From the NCBI RefSeq assembly GCF_002078875.1, contig NC_034438.1, forward strand, positions 65,301,404 to 65,365,403: 64,000 nt of DNA. The letters run 5' to 3'. The position numbers were made by a program, and so were the translations under genes. Below the pieces are notes generated by a model that was given only the letters and a program-made list of their open reading frames with translations, was not told the DNA's origin and did no database searches. This document shows positions 48,611 through 59,141 of this stretch, one piece after another. The DNA is from Numida meleagris. Taxonomy: Eukaryota; Chordata; Aves; Galliformes; Numididae. Every line of letters starts with the position of its first letter. The stretch's first letter is position 1.

Positions 48611-50008
48611 GTAAGTGTTTTGGTTACCCCACCAATCAAAAAACTGTCAAATCCCTCAGTTTGGGTGCAAAAGTAACTTTTCACTACAATCTGTGCATTG
48701 CATAATAACAGCTGGTACCACAAAAAGGAAGGGAGGAGCAGAGAAACCTGCAGAACAAACCTGTCATGTCCAAACTTCTCCTCCCTTGTTGCTTCATCGT
48801 TTATCCGCAGAATTTTCAGTACACGTTTCAAGAGATTACTATCAGTGTGCAGCTCAAAGGCAGGGAAAATAACATCTGAGGTACTGCCCAAAAACACACT
48901 GCTCAAGGGAAAACAGAGGGCAATGCTGGGCTGAAGCACAGTGACACTCACAGTTTGTATTTGGCTTCTTCCAGTTTTGGGAATGGTGGATTTTTTTCAT
49001 CTTTTTTTCAGCTACAGTCTCTGAAAAATCTCCCAACATTTATTCTCAATTGATTCCTGTCAGAACATGATTTAACAAAGGACAGCTTTTACATAAGAAA
49101 ATGAGAGTTTTGGGGAAATGGGAGAAGCAATTCTTAATTTTTCTATTGGCATTGTATTAGAAAATAGTGAAATGTATGTATTTTACCACACCATGTTGGT
49201 GGCTACCACTTTTACCCCAGTGACTTGGCTTCAAACACAACTGGAGTGGTCATGCATCCACACAGCACCTCAGGCTTGTGACTGCTCTCACCTCCTCCAA
49301 ACACAGCCCAAAATCACACATAGCCATCCTTTTCCCTTCTGCCGTATGACCACAGCACTCCAAACCTCCAGGAGAACACACCACCCACGTCACTGCGTTG
49401 TCTCCTCAGGTGGTGGCCACTGGTGCCACGTGGGAATAGAAGGCCATGAGGGCACCGGCTCGGCACAAGGCCCTGGACATGCTCCTGGTTTGTGTGTCCC
49501 AGGAGGATCAGACTGCTCCCCTTCCCCCATTTACCACAGCAGAAACAGAACAGTGCACTTCAGTGAAAATGGCTGTCCCTGAGCAGTTCCGAATGGGACT
49601 CAATTTGCTCCTCGCTACACATTGCACAATCCCACGCAGCAATCTGTTTTAGGTATGGTTACATTTCAGCCCAATGGATAACCCTTCTGGCCTAGGGAAG
49701 GAACTAAGATCTTGTCCTGAAGATACTGCCTCTCTGTATCGTATGGAAATGAGCACTTATTTCCCAGTTCACTGCAACCTCAAAACCTAGAGTGCTTAAG
49801 CAGGCAGCTTTGTCCTTTGCCATAAGGAAGAGTTACTTAACCCAGCTCCAGAACAGTAGCAGATGTAAGTTTGTGCAATCTGGCCCTTGTTAAGCCACGG
49901 TCACATCACTTTCGTGTGCAGTGCTGGTGATGATTCACGCGGATGTCACAGGGAGGTGGCACAGCAGGTTTTTTCTCCTTGATGACAAACAATGTTGCTG
50001 TTTTACAG
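48611..50008 (+). other. SLC46A2 intron 2
   Basis: Runs from a GTAAGTG donor to a TGCTGTTTTACAG acceptor, with phase 1 on both sides. No repeat or other coding segment was recognised; open frames inside are short. Confidence 0.88.
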
Positions 50009-50165
50009 GTAAGGTGTTTGTCCTGCTGCAGCTGTCCTTAGTTGTCACGGGAGTAGTGACATCCACGGCCTACAACAAGATCTACCAAAGCACACTGAAC
50101 TGGTACAGCGGCTTCTGCTTTGTTCTGTCTTTCCTGGCTGGCTGCCTGTGTCTCCTCCCACTAAG
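50009..50165 (+). CDS. SLC46A2: SLC46A2 exon 3
   Basis: A 157-base exon encoding GKVFVLLQLSLVVTGVVTST, then AYNKIYQSTLNWYSGFCFVL and SFLAGCLCLLPL. These are the last two transmembrane helices (TM11 and TM12) with the conserved AYNKIYQ loop. Note that the exon begins with GTAAGG, which imitates a donor, directly after the true acceptor TTTTACAG. The real donor is CTAAG|GTAAGG at 50,166, phase 2. Confidence 0.96.
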
Positions 50166-51074
50166 GTAAGGAATAGGATCTGCTTCCCCCTAAGGGGCAT
50201 GCTATGTTTTCTACTCACTTCATGATTCTAGGTCTTACGTGTACAATAGATTGAAAAAGGAATTTGTTGTAGTTTTTTTTATTTCAAAAAAATATTACAA
50301 AAACACTGCAAAAAGAAAAAAATCCTGTGGAAGTAAGATGACAAGTACTGAGAAGGTTCACAGAATCTCACTTGCAAGCAATTTAGCCACTGCTTTCCAC
50401 CTCCTTTTTGTTTAATGTAACATGAATTGCTGTAGGAGGAATATTTGGCAGAGTTTGAGAGCTAATAATCCCATGGGACAAAGCCTTTGCACAAATGTAG
50501 TGCTAGATAATGTCAAAAGAGGAGTAAGTAGAGAGAAGTAATAATCCTACACAAAATAAAACATTTTTTTAAAATCCATTATAGGTTACTCATTGTGATA
50601 GAAAAGAATAACTTTGAGCATCCCCCGGGTGCTTCTTTCAAAGAGAAACGATTACCATATAGCAAAGGATGCCATATTTTTTGCTGTATTTTCTGATGCA
50701 GTGAGATTGCCCAAATGCACAGCTACAGAGTGATTGAGAGTTACAATTTTAACCAGGTTTTAGCACAAAAGCAACTTATTTTTCCCATGAAAGGTTGGAC
50801 TTGATGGTTTTTTGAAGTACCTGGGGCTGTTCTACAAATCTATGAAAACCTGAAAGACAACAAACAGTACCGGTTTCATGGCTTGTACACACAGCAGTAA
50901 CTTACACAGCAGATGGCAGATTCTCAAAAGGAAGTGCATCAGCACTCAGCCAGCTCCAGACACCACAGAAGTCAAAGTATAAGCTAAAGGCTCAACAAGG
51001 AAAGAGTGAACAGTAGTCTGGAGAAGGTAGCTTGGTAGCTCTCTAGTAACCTGTGTTTTTGTTGTTCTTTACAG
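50166..51074 (+). other. SLC46A2 intron 3
   Basis: A 909-base intron from GTAAGGA to a GTTGTTCTTTACAG acceptor. It holds a possible 60-base remnant of a CR1 3' tail near 50,790-50,850 ('aaggttggacttgatggtttt'), too short to be certain. Confidence 0.85.
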
Positions 51075-51132
51075 TATTGTGGCCATCAAACAACATTCAA
51101 GCACCGGTACTTTTCAGATTCTGACCAAGTGA
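51075..51132 (+). CDS. SLC46A2: SLC46A2 exon 4, C-terminus
   Basis: A 58-base coding part that completes a split Ser codon and encodes SIVAIKQHSSTGTFQILTK followed by TGA at 51,130-51,132. SIVA-KQ matches the start of the human cytosolic tail (SIVAYKQ); the remaining tail is diverged. The splice phase (2) fits exon 3, and together the four exons form an uninterrupted 454-codon frame including the stop. Confidence 0.93.
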
Positions 51133-51775
51133 CAGAAGCTGTACCATCTAACACATCTTTTAGTCTCAATCAATTCTTTGAGGAAGTGGAAGGTCTGCCA
51201 AACATTTGCCCCTATAATTAGCTTCATTACAGGAAGCATCTCGTCTACATCTTCACCTCATAGCATGCCACTCTCAGCCACTGAGCTCACCCAGGGCAAA
51301 AAAGCTTGCCTTGTTATTTCTGCAGTACATCATCATGCAGAGTGATGTATGCACTGGCTGTAAGACACCGGCAGTGTTCCGAGCATCTTCTTTTCATTCC
51401 AGGCTACTTAGCAATAGTGCAGATGGACAAGAATAGGGCAGAAATTGAAGGGGTGTTTCCAAGCACATCATCCAACTTAAAAGGGGAAAGCAGTGGAATG
51501 GCCACAGTTCTCCATTAGTTTCTTCTTGTCCTTCAATTCTGAAACCTCAGGGCAGTTCTGTGACTTTGTCTTACATGGCAGAGGTCCAGAAGAAGCACAT
51601 TGGGAGTGCACAGTGGTCAGCAGGATGACCCTAGTTTCTAAAACACTACAGACAAGAGTAAAGATGACTGATGTTATAAAGAAAAATACACAAACGCCAT
51701 AGTGAAAACAAAACCCATAACATTAAGGTACAGTTTTTGTAATCTCTACAATAAAATACTTCTTGTTACATGTTC
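51133..51775 (+). other. SLC46A2: SLC46A2 3' UTR
   Basis: Sequence between the stop codon and about 20 bases past the AATAAA at 51,750. It holds no repeats and only short open frames. Its end is inferred from the poly(A) signal. Confidence 0.65.
51750..51755 (+). promoter_or_regulatory. SLC46A2: Poly(A) signal AATAAA for SLC46A2
   Basis: A canonical hexamer about 620 bases after the stop codon, followed within 30 bases by TTCTTGTTACATGTTCATG, a plausible U/GU-rich downstream element. Confidence 0.65.
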
Positions 51776-52722
51776 ATGCTCTTCATTTCTGAGACTGCCA
51801 TGGTAGTGCAATGAGCTTATGGGAAGACACCTATGACTCAGTACCTGGTGTTTCATCTCACAGCACCAGGTTGTACTGCTCTTGTAGCAGGTCAAGAATG
51901 GGCGAGTGAAGGTCACCACCCCTACAGATTTTGTGGAGGTGGAGGACTGCCAGCACCAGGCAGCATTCATCTTGTAAGCCCAGCCTCATGCTGGCCATGC
52001 TCCAGCTGAAAGGAACCACATGCAGTGTGCCAGTTCTCATCAGATGTTATCAGCTAAATCCAAACAAGCCTCAGAAGACTGGCACGCACTAGAAGGATCT
52101 GTGTTTGGACTATGTTCCCACTTACATGCCAACTGAATTAACAAGGATTAACTGGCTTCCAGGCTCCTAGACAATTTAAAAGCTCTTCAGCACCTGTAAT
52201 AACCAGGAGGTAAGTCAGGCAGCCCCAGTTTGAGACAGGGATGTGGCAAGCAGAAATTGATTACTCACTAAGCAGCTCTCCCATTCTGAGCAAACTGCTG
52301 CCATCCCTGTCCTACCACCCCCAGCCCTCACAGCCTTGCCGCAGCTCCAGCCTTTGCTTTCTGGTTGTACCAGTTATCCACAGCAACAGACAGCTGACAC
52401 TCAGTTAAATCAGCAACTGAATGAGCTTTTATGGGAGAGGTATTTCTGTAGTATGATAATAGGTAAAGTACGGTAAAACAGGTAAAGTGCCCAGTAAAGT
52501 AAGTGCACACATCACATTTCAGTGAAGAAGGTGACAAAAAATGAAACATCAAATTCTACGTAAAGGACTCATCTTTAAATACGTTTATTGGTCCATTCCA
52601 TCAAATTGAGGTAAACAAGTGGTGCATTTAAAAAATGTACACACTAATAGGGAACTACAAACAATTTTACCTCAGTGTTTCTCTCATCAGTATTAGTTCC
52701 ATAGTAAACAATGAACATAGTA

Positions 52723-53269
52723 CGAGGGCTGTTCTGAAAGTAATGCCTCCTTTTTTATGATGTTGGCCCACAACATCAGAGGCAGATGGCAGTGGTATAG
52801 CAGTAGGGGTGGAACCTTCCCACCAATATCCATTGCATCTGTTGCCACGTGACAGATGGCAGCAGAGGGGCACTCTGACAAAATGGAGTCTGACATGGAA
52901 GTGTGGATAAAGCAAAGGTGTGTAATTGCACTCCTCCATGAGGAAATAATTGCACTCACTGACATTCATTAATGCTTACTGAACGTTGATGGAGGCCAAA
53001 CAGTGGACGTGAGCACAGTGAAGCAACGGGTGGTGTGTTTCAGCAGTATCGACAGCATGTCACTTCTGCTGGTACAGATTGTTATGAGCACAGCATGCAG
53101 GCTTTTGTTCATCGCTGGTGAAAATGCATAACTAGTGGTGGTGACTGTGTTGAAAAATAGTGTTTTGTAGCTGAGAATTTGCCCTATCAAACAGTGCAGT
53201 GGTGCTCTTCGTATCTGGGGTAGTTTCCATGGAATTAAATAGGAGGCATCACTTTCAGGGCAACCTATG
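52723..53269 (+). mobile_element. Internally deleted mariner element, Galluhop-like
   Basis: A 547-base element flanked by TA on both sides (52,721 and 53,270), the mariner target duplication. Its ends form 29-base imperfect terminal inverted repeats (22 of 29 positions match), sharing CTGAAAGT and ATGCCTCC. The left arm resembles the start of a mariner transposase from the ATG at 52,895, but it has an in-frame TAA after about 25 codons. Most of the transposase, including the catalytic domain, is absent. The sequence strongly resembles the chicken Galluhop/Mariner1 family as I recall it, in which similar short deletion derivatives are common. It could move only if a full-length source acted on it. 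Confidence 0.9.
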
Positions 53270-53859
53270 TATACCTATACAGAGATATATGAAAATGTAT
53301 ATAAACATGCCAGCACTGTAACTCAAGACATCATTTCATAACCTGTGAGTCTGAACAAGAGCACAGCTGTCAGAATTGCTCACATGTATGAGACAAGAGC
53401 ACTGCTCCGTGTTTTGCGCTATCAAATTCACATAGATATTCTTCTCACAGCTTTCATTCTATTTTTTTTTTTGGTGGTATGAGGGTGACCCTAGGATGCA
53501 AAGTGAATGCTTTTCAGTCCATGGACTTGCACAGGTTGGAAGCAGCACAGTCTGGGCAACAAGTCAGCACTGTTTGTCATCAGCACTGACACTTTGACCA
53601 AAGAGAGGAGGGGAACCAGGGAAGAGCTAGCTTGCCTTCCCCTGCTGGCCAGAGTCTCCAGATTTTAAGGAGCAACAGTGGACATGTGCACAGAGGAAAG
53701 CAGAACAAGGACCTTTATTTTCCTCCTCTATTTTCATGCAACTGAGTGTGTGAAGGGCTTCAGAAGCAGCTCTCAGCTCACAGTCCACCAGAGCGTCCAC
53801 GGAAGACAGAAACCCTCCAAGAGCTTTTAGAAAAGCTTCAGGAGAAATTCAGAGCAGCC

Positions 53860-54440
53860 CTGATTGAAAAACTGGACACAAGCCAACAGCATCCCAGGCT
53901 GCATCAATAGAGGGGAGGACTGCATCCAAGTCTGGGACCCCCAGCACAAGATATGCATGCAGCTGTTGCAAGTAGGTCCAGAGGACGGCCATGAAGATGA
54001 CTAGAGGGCTGAAGCACCTCTGCTATGAGGAACGGCTGAGGGAGCTGGGCTTGTTCAGACTGGAGAAGAGAAGGCTCTGGAGAGACTTCATTGCAGCCTT
54101 CCAGCACTTAAAGAGAGCTTACAAAGAGGAGGGAAAATGACTTTTTACATGGTTTAATAGCGATAGGACAAGGGACAATGGTCTTAAAGAGGGAAGATTT
54201 AGACTTGGCCATCAGAGGAAATACTCAGAGGGTGGCGAGGCACTAGAACAGGCTGCTCTGAGAGGTTGTGGGTGCCCCATCCCTGGAGGTGTTGCTCCAT
54301 CCCGAGGGGCTCAAGGCCAGGTTGGAGAGGGCCCTGGGCAGCCTGACCTGGTGGGTGGCAACCAGCCCCTGCACAGCAGGCAGCTGGAACTCTGTGGACT
54401 TTTAAGTCCCTTCCAATCCAACCATTTTATGATTCTGTGA
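53860..54440 (+). repeat. CR1 LINE 3' segment
   Basis: Sense CR1 with 'ccaacagcatcccaggctgcat', 'gaggacggccatgaagatga', 'gaacggctgagggagctgggcttgttcag', 'ggctgctctgagaggttgtgggtgccccatccctggaggt' and the tail 'aagtcccttccaatccaaccattttatgattctgtga'. It is 5'-truncated and has a rearranged start. It lies just beyond the probable poly(A) site of SNX30. Confidence 0.94.
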
Positions 54441-54509
54441 AGTTTCTTTCTATGACTTAGCCCACTACAGCCTTAGCACAAGTGTCAGTGCAATAAAAAT
54501 CCAAGCAGA

Positions 54510-57500
54510 CAGCTCTGAAGAATCCACAGTTTATTCTTCAATAACATTTATGACTGGACAGCTAACACTTATTAACATTTTGTTTTTCAATGGATACTTG
54601 AAAAAGCCATGAGATGTTTCAACAATTGTTTATTGCAGGAGTCAGTACCTGATAAAAACATGTATGAACAATGCATGGCTCCTTACTGAGTACAAAAAAC
54701 GATATCTCAGTGCTTGCTTCATTGTGCTGGTGCCAGTTGTGAGAAGAAACAAACATTCTAGAGGTTATGCAGAAGTAATCAGGACAGCAGTGAATTTTAC
54801 ATCCTCTTAGACAGCTCTTGATCTGGCTGCAGATTACGAAGGAAGCTAGGCCAATCTAAGGGCTGTTGAGAAGGATTCACATCTTACGTGGGTTCACTGG
54901 AAGGGTGCAGCCACTGTTGACACCATTTCAGTGCAAGCACAGAAGGTGACCATAAGTGACTGAACACTCAAGAAGTTACTCAAAGACAAAGCTCCTGCCC
55001 TACTCCAGCTTCCCTTCCCCAGCATCTCACTTTTCCCACTATTTGGGTTTGGGTCCTTCTAAGAGAGATATCCATGATGAGGATTACAGCCCATGCCAGT
55101 TTTACTAACAGTTCACATCTCAACCTCTCACTAATAGCAGTTAATGAAGTAACTACATCTTTAAGGAGTTTCCCACTATTTTGGAGTTCTCCCGGGTTGC
55201 ACTGCTTCCCCAAACCTCACAGCCTCTCCTACAGCTACCCAGTGGTTTACAATAACAGCTCTTTATTTCACAGAGCCTCCGTAGTAGTCAACAGGAGCTA
55301 AGACGTCCACTACTACACACCCTTCTTATGCTGCAGCAACTCTTACAGAGGAAGTTTTCTTCTGAATGTTAAGTTTCACTTCCCCTGCAGGGTCAGAGCT
55401 TTTCATTTTCCAGATCATACAAAATCCTGGTACCACAGAAATCCAGGACCACAGCCTGAAGTTACCACCTTTCCTCCAAATTAGCTTGTAGGTGCTACAG
55501 AGCCACATACTCCATACAGGAAATGCAGACCCGCCTTTCAACAGCTCAATCTGAATGGGATTTATCTGAAATCAAAATATGCTTTGACTACATAGCTGTT
55601 TAGAAACCAGGATGCACAAACAGTTGCATCAGGTTAATGAAAGTTTAAGCTGATCTTGAACTACTCCAGCAGTAAGTTACTCAAACTTCACTTGGAACTC
55701 CCATTGCCTCTTGCACTTCTTATGAATGGCCGCGATGTTCTCTGCTAAACCCCACCTCAGTTTGGCGTAATTCTGAATGGGAACAGAATGCCAGCGTTAC
55801 AAGGTATCAGACAGAACTTACACAGCAAAACAACATCCTTTCCACTCATCCCGCACAGTTTTTGATGAGGTGGAAGAAACAATGTCTAAATATTTCCAAT
55901 TTTGCTTTGCTTGACTCCCAGTGATGTTTCAGAGTCAAGTGACAATCTTCATTTACCACGCAGGCACCAGCTCAAAAAAGCATGATAATCTGTTTGTGGG
56001 AAACAGAGAAGACAGGAATTGACTGTAACCCTGAAGGTCAAACCGTACGAAGTATTATGCATTTAGAGGTGCTTATTTTAGAAGGAAAAGACTAAGGAAG
56101 ACACTAGGTTACTGCTTCAAGACTGTCTCTTCAAGTACTCCCTTTGCACACTAGGCATTGTTAGTTATTCCAAACCCAACAACAACCTCAAGATGTCACA
56201 CCACCAAAGTGTATGTTGATAAAACTGTGAGCTTAAACCAGAAAGCAGCTTGTTTAGTACCACAAAACTATCAATGGAAGTTGACTCAAAAGAGGAAAAC
56301 CTCTTTTAAACGACTTAAAATGTCTTAAAAACTTGACTGTTGCATCTGGAGAGTATAATCTCATTAGCTTGACAGCTACCACACTGCAATGATAACTCAT
56401 CTTGACAGTTGCTATAGAGCTACTATAGCCACTGCAGGGGTGAGGGTTGGATAATATTTGGTGTTTATGAAGTTCAGATCAGATTGGTACCTGACAGGAG
56501 AACACAAGTTGTACAAACCCCAGTACCCTTCAGATTCTTCACACGAATGTTGCCAGAGACCAAGTAATCACTCAAGCTTAGCAGTAAGCACTCAATGCTT
56601 TTTTTTTTCCCAAATTCCAGTATTTCGCTGATATTAACCCCAAGACCCCATATTTTGAATGGATAAAGAGGGTTTATCTGCATGCTGTTAAACCAAGACT
56701 CTGAGACCCATCGTGGCAGCATTCCTTGTACTAAGGCTACCAACACCAAGCAGGCATTTTCTTGAGGGTGGACTGCAGGAGAAAAGAGTAGGGACTTGAA
56801 GAAGCAGCTACACTGCTAAAGGCCAAAACAAACTACTAGAAAATAGATCTGTACCAGAAGAGGTCTTAAAATGCTTGCCATGAGGTTCAGCAGAGATAGG
56901 CATGGACACCGTACCTATTATGCCTCACTGACTTGTTTAAGGCAAGTTTCACATACACAGTGATGCTTGGTGTGGGCAAGCATTTGACACTTCTTGGCTT
57001 TTAAGTTGCAACTGCAAAACTAACAAAAATAGGGAGTGTGTTCTACCTTTACCACAGCAGGCACCTTAAGTGATGATTACTGAAGAGGCTCTAGATCAGG
57101 AAAAAAAAAAACAAAGCACAGATCAAGAGTTCTACCATGCACATTTCAGAGCGAGCTTTAGAAAAAATACACCAAAAACTCACACTTGCCTCCACCATTC
57201 CCCGTGGACACCCAGGATGATTTTGATCCCCAACTCAGCCACAAGTACACTTCAGCCAACTGACATTACTTCATAATCACCAAGGTAAACAAAGATATTT
57301 AGTATGAATCAACAGCATGCTACACTCACAAAAAACACAGTTCATGCTCGTATCACAGGCTATATGTAGGTAGTGTCAGTATGCTCTGCCTAGGACCAGC
57401 CCAACTCCTACACAGGAAACTCTCCAGAAGGCATTTTAGCCAGTGGGAGCATACAGGTGGTAGCAAAACAGAAGATATTCACTTCCAGTCTTCCCCTCTC

Positions 57501-57919
57501 CATTAAAAAAAAGGGTTGGTTAAGAAATAATTATATTTTTAGCAAACAGAATAGTAATAAAGATGTCGTTTTGGCACCTTGCAGTAGAGTTTTGTTTTCA
57601 TCTTTTTAGTGTTCTACTCATCAGTTCCTTCCAGGCTAAAGAGGTAAGTTTTATCAAGATCCCCATGCACTTTCACTATAAGCCCCATGTCACTCCATTG
57701 GATAGAGAAGGAACCATTCAAGATAACTCAAAAAGATGAAACATACCCCAGTTTAAACAGAAAATGAGGAAAAAATTCAAATAGTTTTCAGAGGGTCTGT
57801 TCCAGCCTGAACACAGCTGGCATCTCAGTTGACAAAAAAAAAAAAGAGACCTTCATAGAGTTCCAGTATGTCTAGTGGTACTGAGCACAGAAGTGCTAGA
57901 CTGTCCATGAAGGTTCTTC
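54510..57919 (-). other. SNX30: Probable SNX30 3' UTR
   Basis: Repeat-poor, AT-rich sequence directly after the SNX30 stop codon on the minus strand, ending at the candidate poly(A) signal. Mammalian SNX30 has a multi-kilobase 3' UTR as I recall, so the length is plausible. Two stretches inside it (55,677-55,772 and 55,326-55,550) start with acceptor-like sequence and stay open in frame; they are listed separately under findings. Confidence 0.5.
54530..54535 (-). promoter_or_regulatory. SNX30: Candidate poly(A) signal of SNX30
   Basis: TTTATT on the plus strand, that is AATAAA in the SNX30 direction, about 3.4 kb after the SNX30 stop. It is followed on the minus strand by a GU-rich stretch (GAGCTGTCTGCTTGG, then a T run). 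Another reverse AATAAA at 52,584 is an alternative, although a CR1 copy and the mariner element lie between them. Confidence 0.5.
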
Positions 57920-57979
57920 TTATTTGGTCTCTGGCTTGTCTTGCAATAGTGGTATAATTGACTCCCATGCTGTAAGGCA
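57920..57979 (-). CDS. SNX30: SNX30 terminal coding exon
   Basis: Nineteen codons plus TAA, reading CLTAWESIIPLLQDKPETK, the C-terminus of sorting nexin 30 (human CLMAWESIIPLLQEKQEAK as I recall). SNX30 is a SNX-BAR protein with a PX domain that binds endosomal phosphoinositides and a C-terminal BAR domain. It pairs with SNX4 in endosomal recycling and autophagy-related sorting. The acceptor is TTCTTTCTTCAG in phase 0, and its pyrimidine tract is a TTTC microsatellite. This exon supplies the last turn of the BAR helix and the tail. Confidence 0.96.
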   Translation of the reverse strand, partial: CLTAWESIIPLLQDKPETK

Positions 57980-57984
57980 CTGAA

Positions 57985-58004
57985 GAAAGAAAGAAAGAAA
58001 GAAA
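57985..58004 (-). repeat. (TTTC)5 microsatellite forming the SNX30 polypyrimidine tract
   Basis: Five perfect GAAA units on the plus strand (TTTC in the SNX30 direction) that end six bases from the last exon. They take the place of an ordinary polypyrimidine tract of the last SNX30 intron. Confidence 0.93.
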
Positions 58005-58490
58005 GATTAAAAAATGGACTGTGTATCAATTCTTGTAATTCTTGACCCACCCTCCCTGACTGACAGAATACAAGCTCAGAAAGGCTAGCAGGGTCCTTTA
58101 TAGTCTCTGGTCTTCTTCAATAATGTAAGAAAGCACTCAGAAGGAATAGCCATCGTTTTCAAACAAAGAAAACAAATTAAAGCTTTCCAAAGTCATCTGC
58201 TGGGCAAAGCTATTGAGAATGCGTCAGAGTATCTATGATTTTCAAGTATTAGCTAGATTCTTCTGAACTACACAGCAGCTAGGCAGCCAGAATTATTCTT
58301 GTCAAAGTTTGTGTTTGTGATGTGACTACAGGAGAGGGTTAGTTTGGACACAGTAGCAGCTATTATGGCAGCACTCCATCAAAGCTATTTGAAAAATCTA
58401 TCCAGCCAAGGTATGTACTTCAGACACACAATGTCCCCCACTACACCTCAGGGACTTCACCACACTGCATGTGAATAACTGGTTACTTCA

Positions 58491-58640
58491 CAGAATGGCT
58501 TAAGATGAAAGGGACCTTAAAGTTCACCCAGGTTCAGTATCCGTGTCGTGGGCAGGGATATCTTCCACCAGATCAGGCTGCTCAGAGCCCCATCCAACCT
58601 GGCCTTGAAGGCCTTCAGGGATGGGACATCCACAACACAC
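58491..58640 (-). repeat. CR1 LINE 3' fragment
   Basis: Antisense CR1 with CAGAATGGCTTAAGATGAAA, 'gggaccttaaagttcaccca', 'aggctgctcagagccccatccaacctggccttgaa' and 'cttcagggatgggacatccacaac'. It is truncated to about 150 bases, within the last SNX30 intron. Confidence 0.92.
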
Positions 58641-58988
58641 GTTTTTTGACTTTTCCTTCACCACTAACAAGGAGGAAGAAAACTACTACTGCTGCTCAGC
58701 AATTTGTTCAATTCAAGAATCCAAGATAGACAAGCATCCAGTACAAAGTGCTGTTAAAAGAATGCCTCGCAAGAGACTGCTAGTCTCATGTAGATAACTT
58801 GAGCATAACCACCAACTCTACAGATTACACGAAGCTGCTGACAAAGAGCAGCTTCCATAGCTCTGAAGAATTAAGATGCCCAAGTTCTTTACTGTAAAAC
58901 AGCACAAATATTTCCTAAAGAATAACCACCATCTTGGAGGACAATGAACTAACTTTATTCCTGCCAGTGCAACAACAATGCCACATAC

Positions 58989-59141
58989 CTTCTCGTAGTA
59001 CTGGATGTTTTTATCTGCCATTCCCATGAGTAGCTGCCTAAAGTCTTGTCGCTTGCTGTTCTGCCATCTCTCCATATCTGCTTTCAGATCAGCATTAAAA
59101 CATTCTACTCGGTCTTGACATTTCTCAACCTCTGTGGGTAC
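58989..59141 (-). CDS. SNX30: SNX30 penultimate coding exon (BAR domain)
   Basis: Fifty-one complete codons (phase 0 at both ends): [20 protein letters not shown], then [20 protein letters not shown] and [11 protein letters not shown]. This is nearly identical to human SNX30 as I recall it. It forms part of the long third helix of the BAR domain, which drives dimerisation and membrane curvature sensing. The acceptor on the minus strand is TTTTTTTCTGCAG; the donor is GAAG|GTATGT. Confidence 0.97.

Larger units (their letters stand above)
57980..58988 (-). other. Last SNX30 intron
   Basis: On the minus strand it runs from a GAAG|GTATGTGG donor to a TTTCTTCAG acceptor, phase 0 at both ends. It contains a 150-base CR1 fragment and the TTTC microsatellite at the acceptor. 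Confidence 0.9.

Noticed and set aside
50790..50850. CR1-tail-like 60 bases in SLC46A2 intron 3
   Set aside because: Only one block ('ggttggacttgatgg') resembles CR1. Too short and diverged for a firm repeat call.
56474..56749. A 91-codon minus-strand frame within the SNX30 3' UTR
   Set aside because: No acceptor in a fitting phase was evident and the peptide is not recognised. Likely chance.
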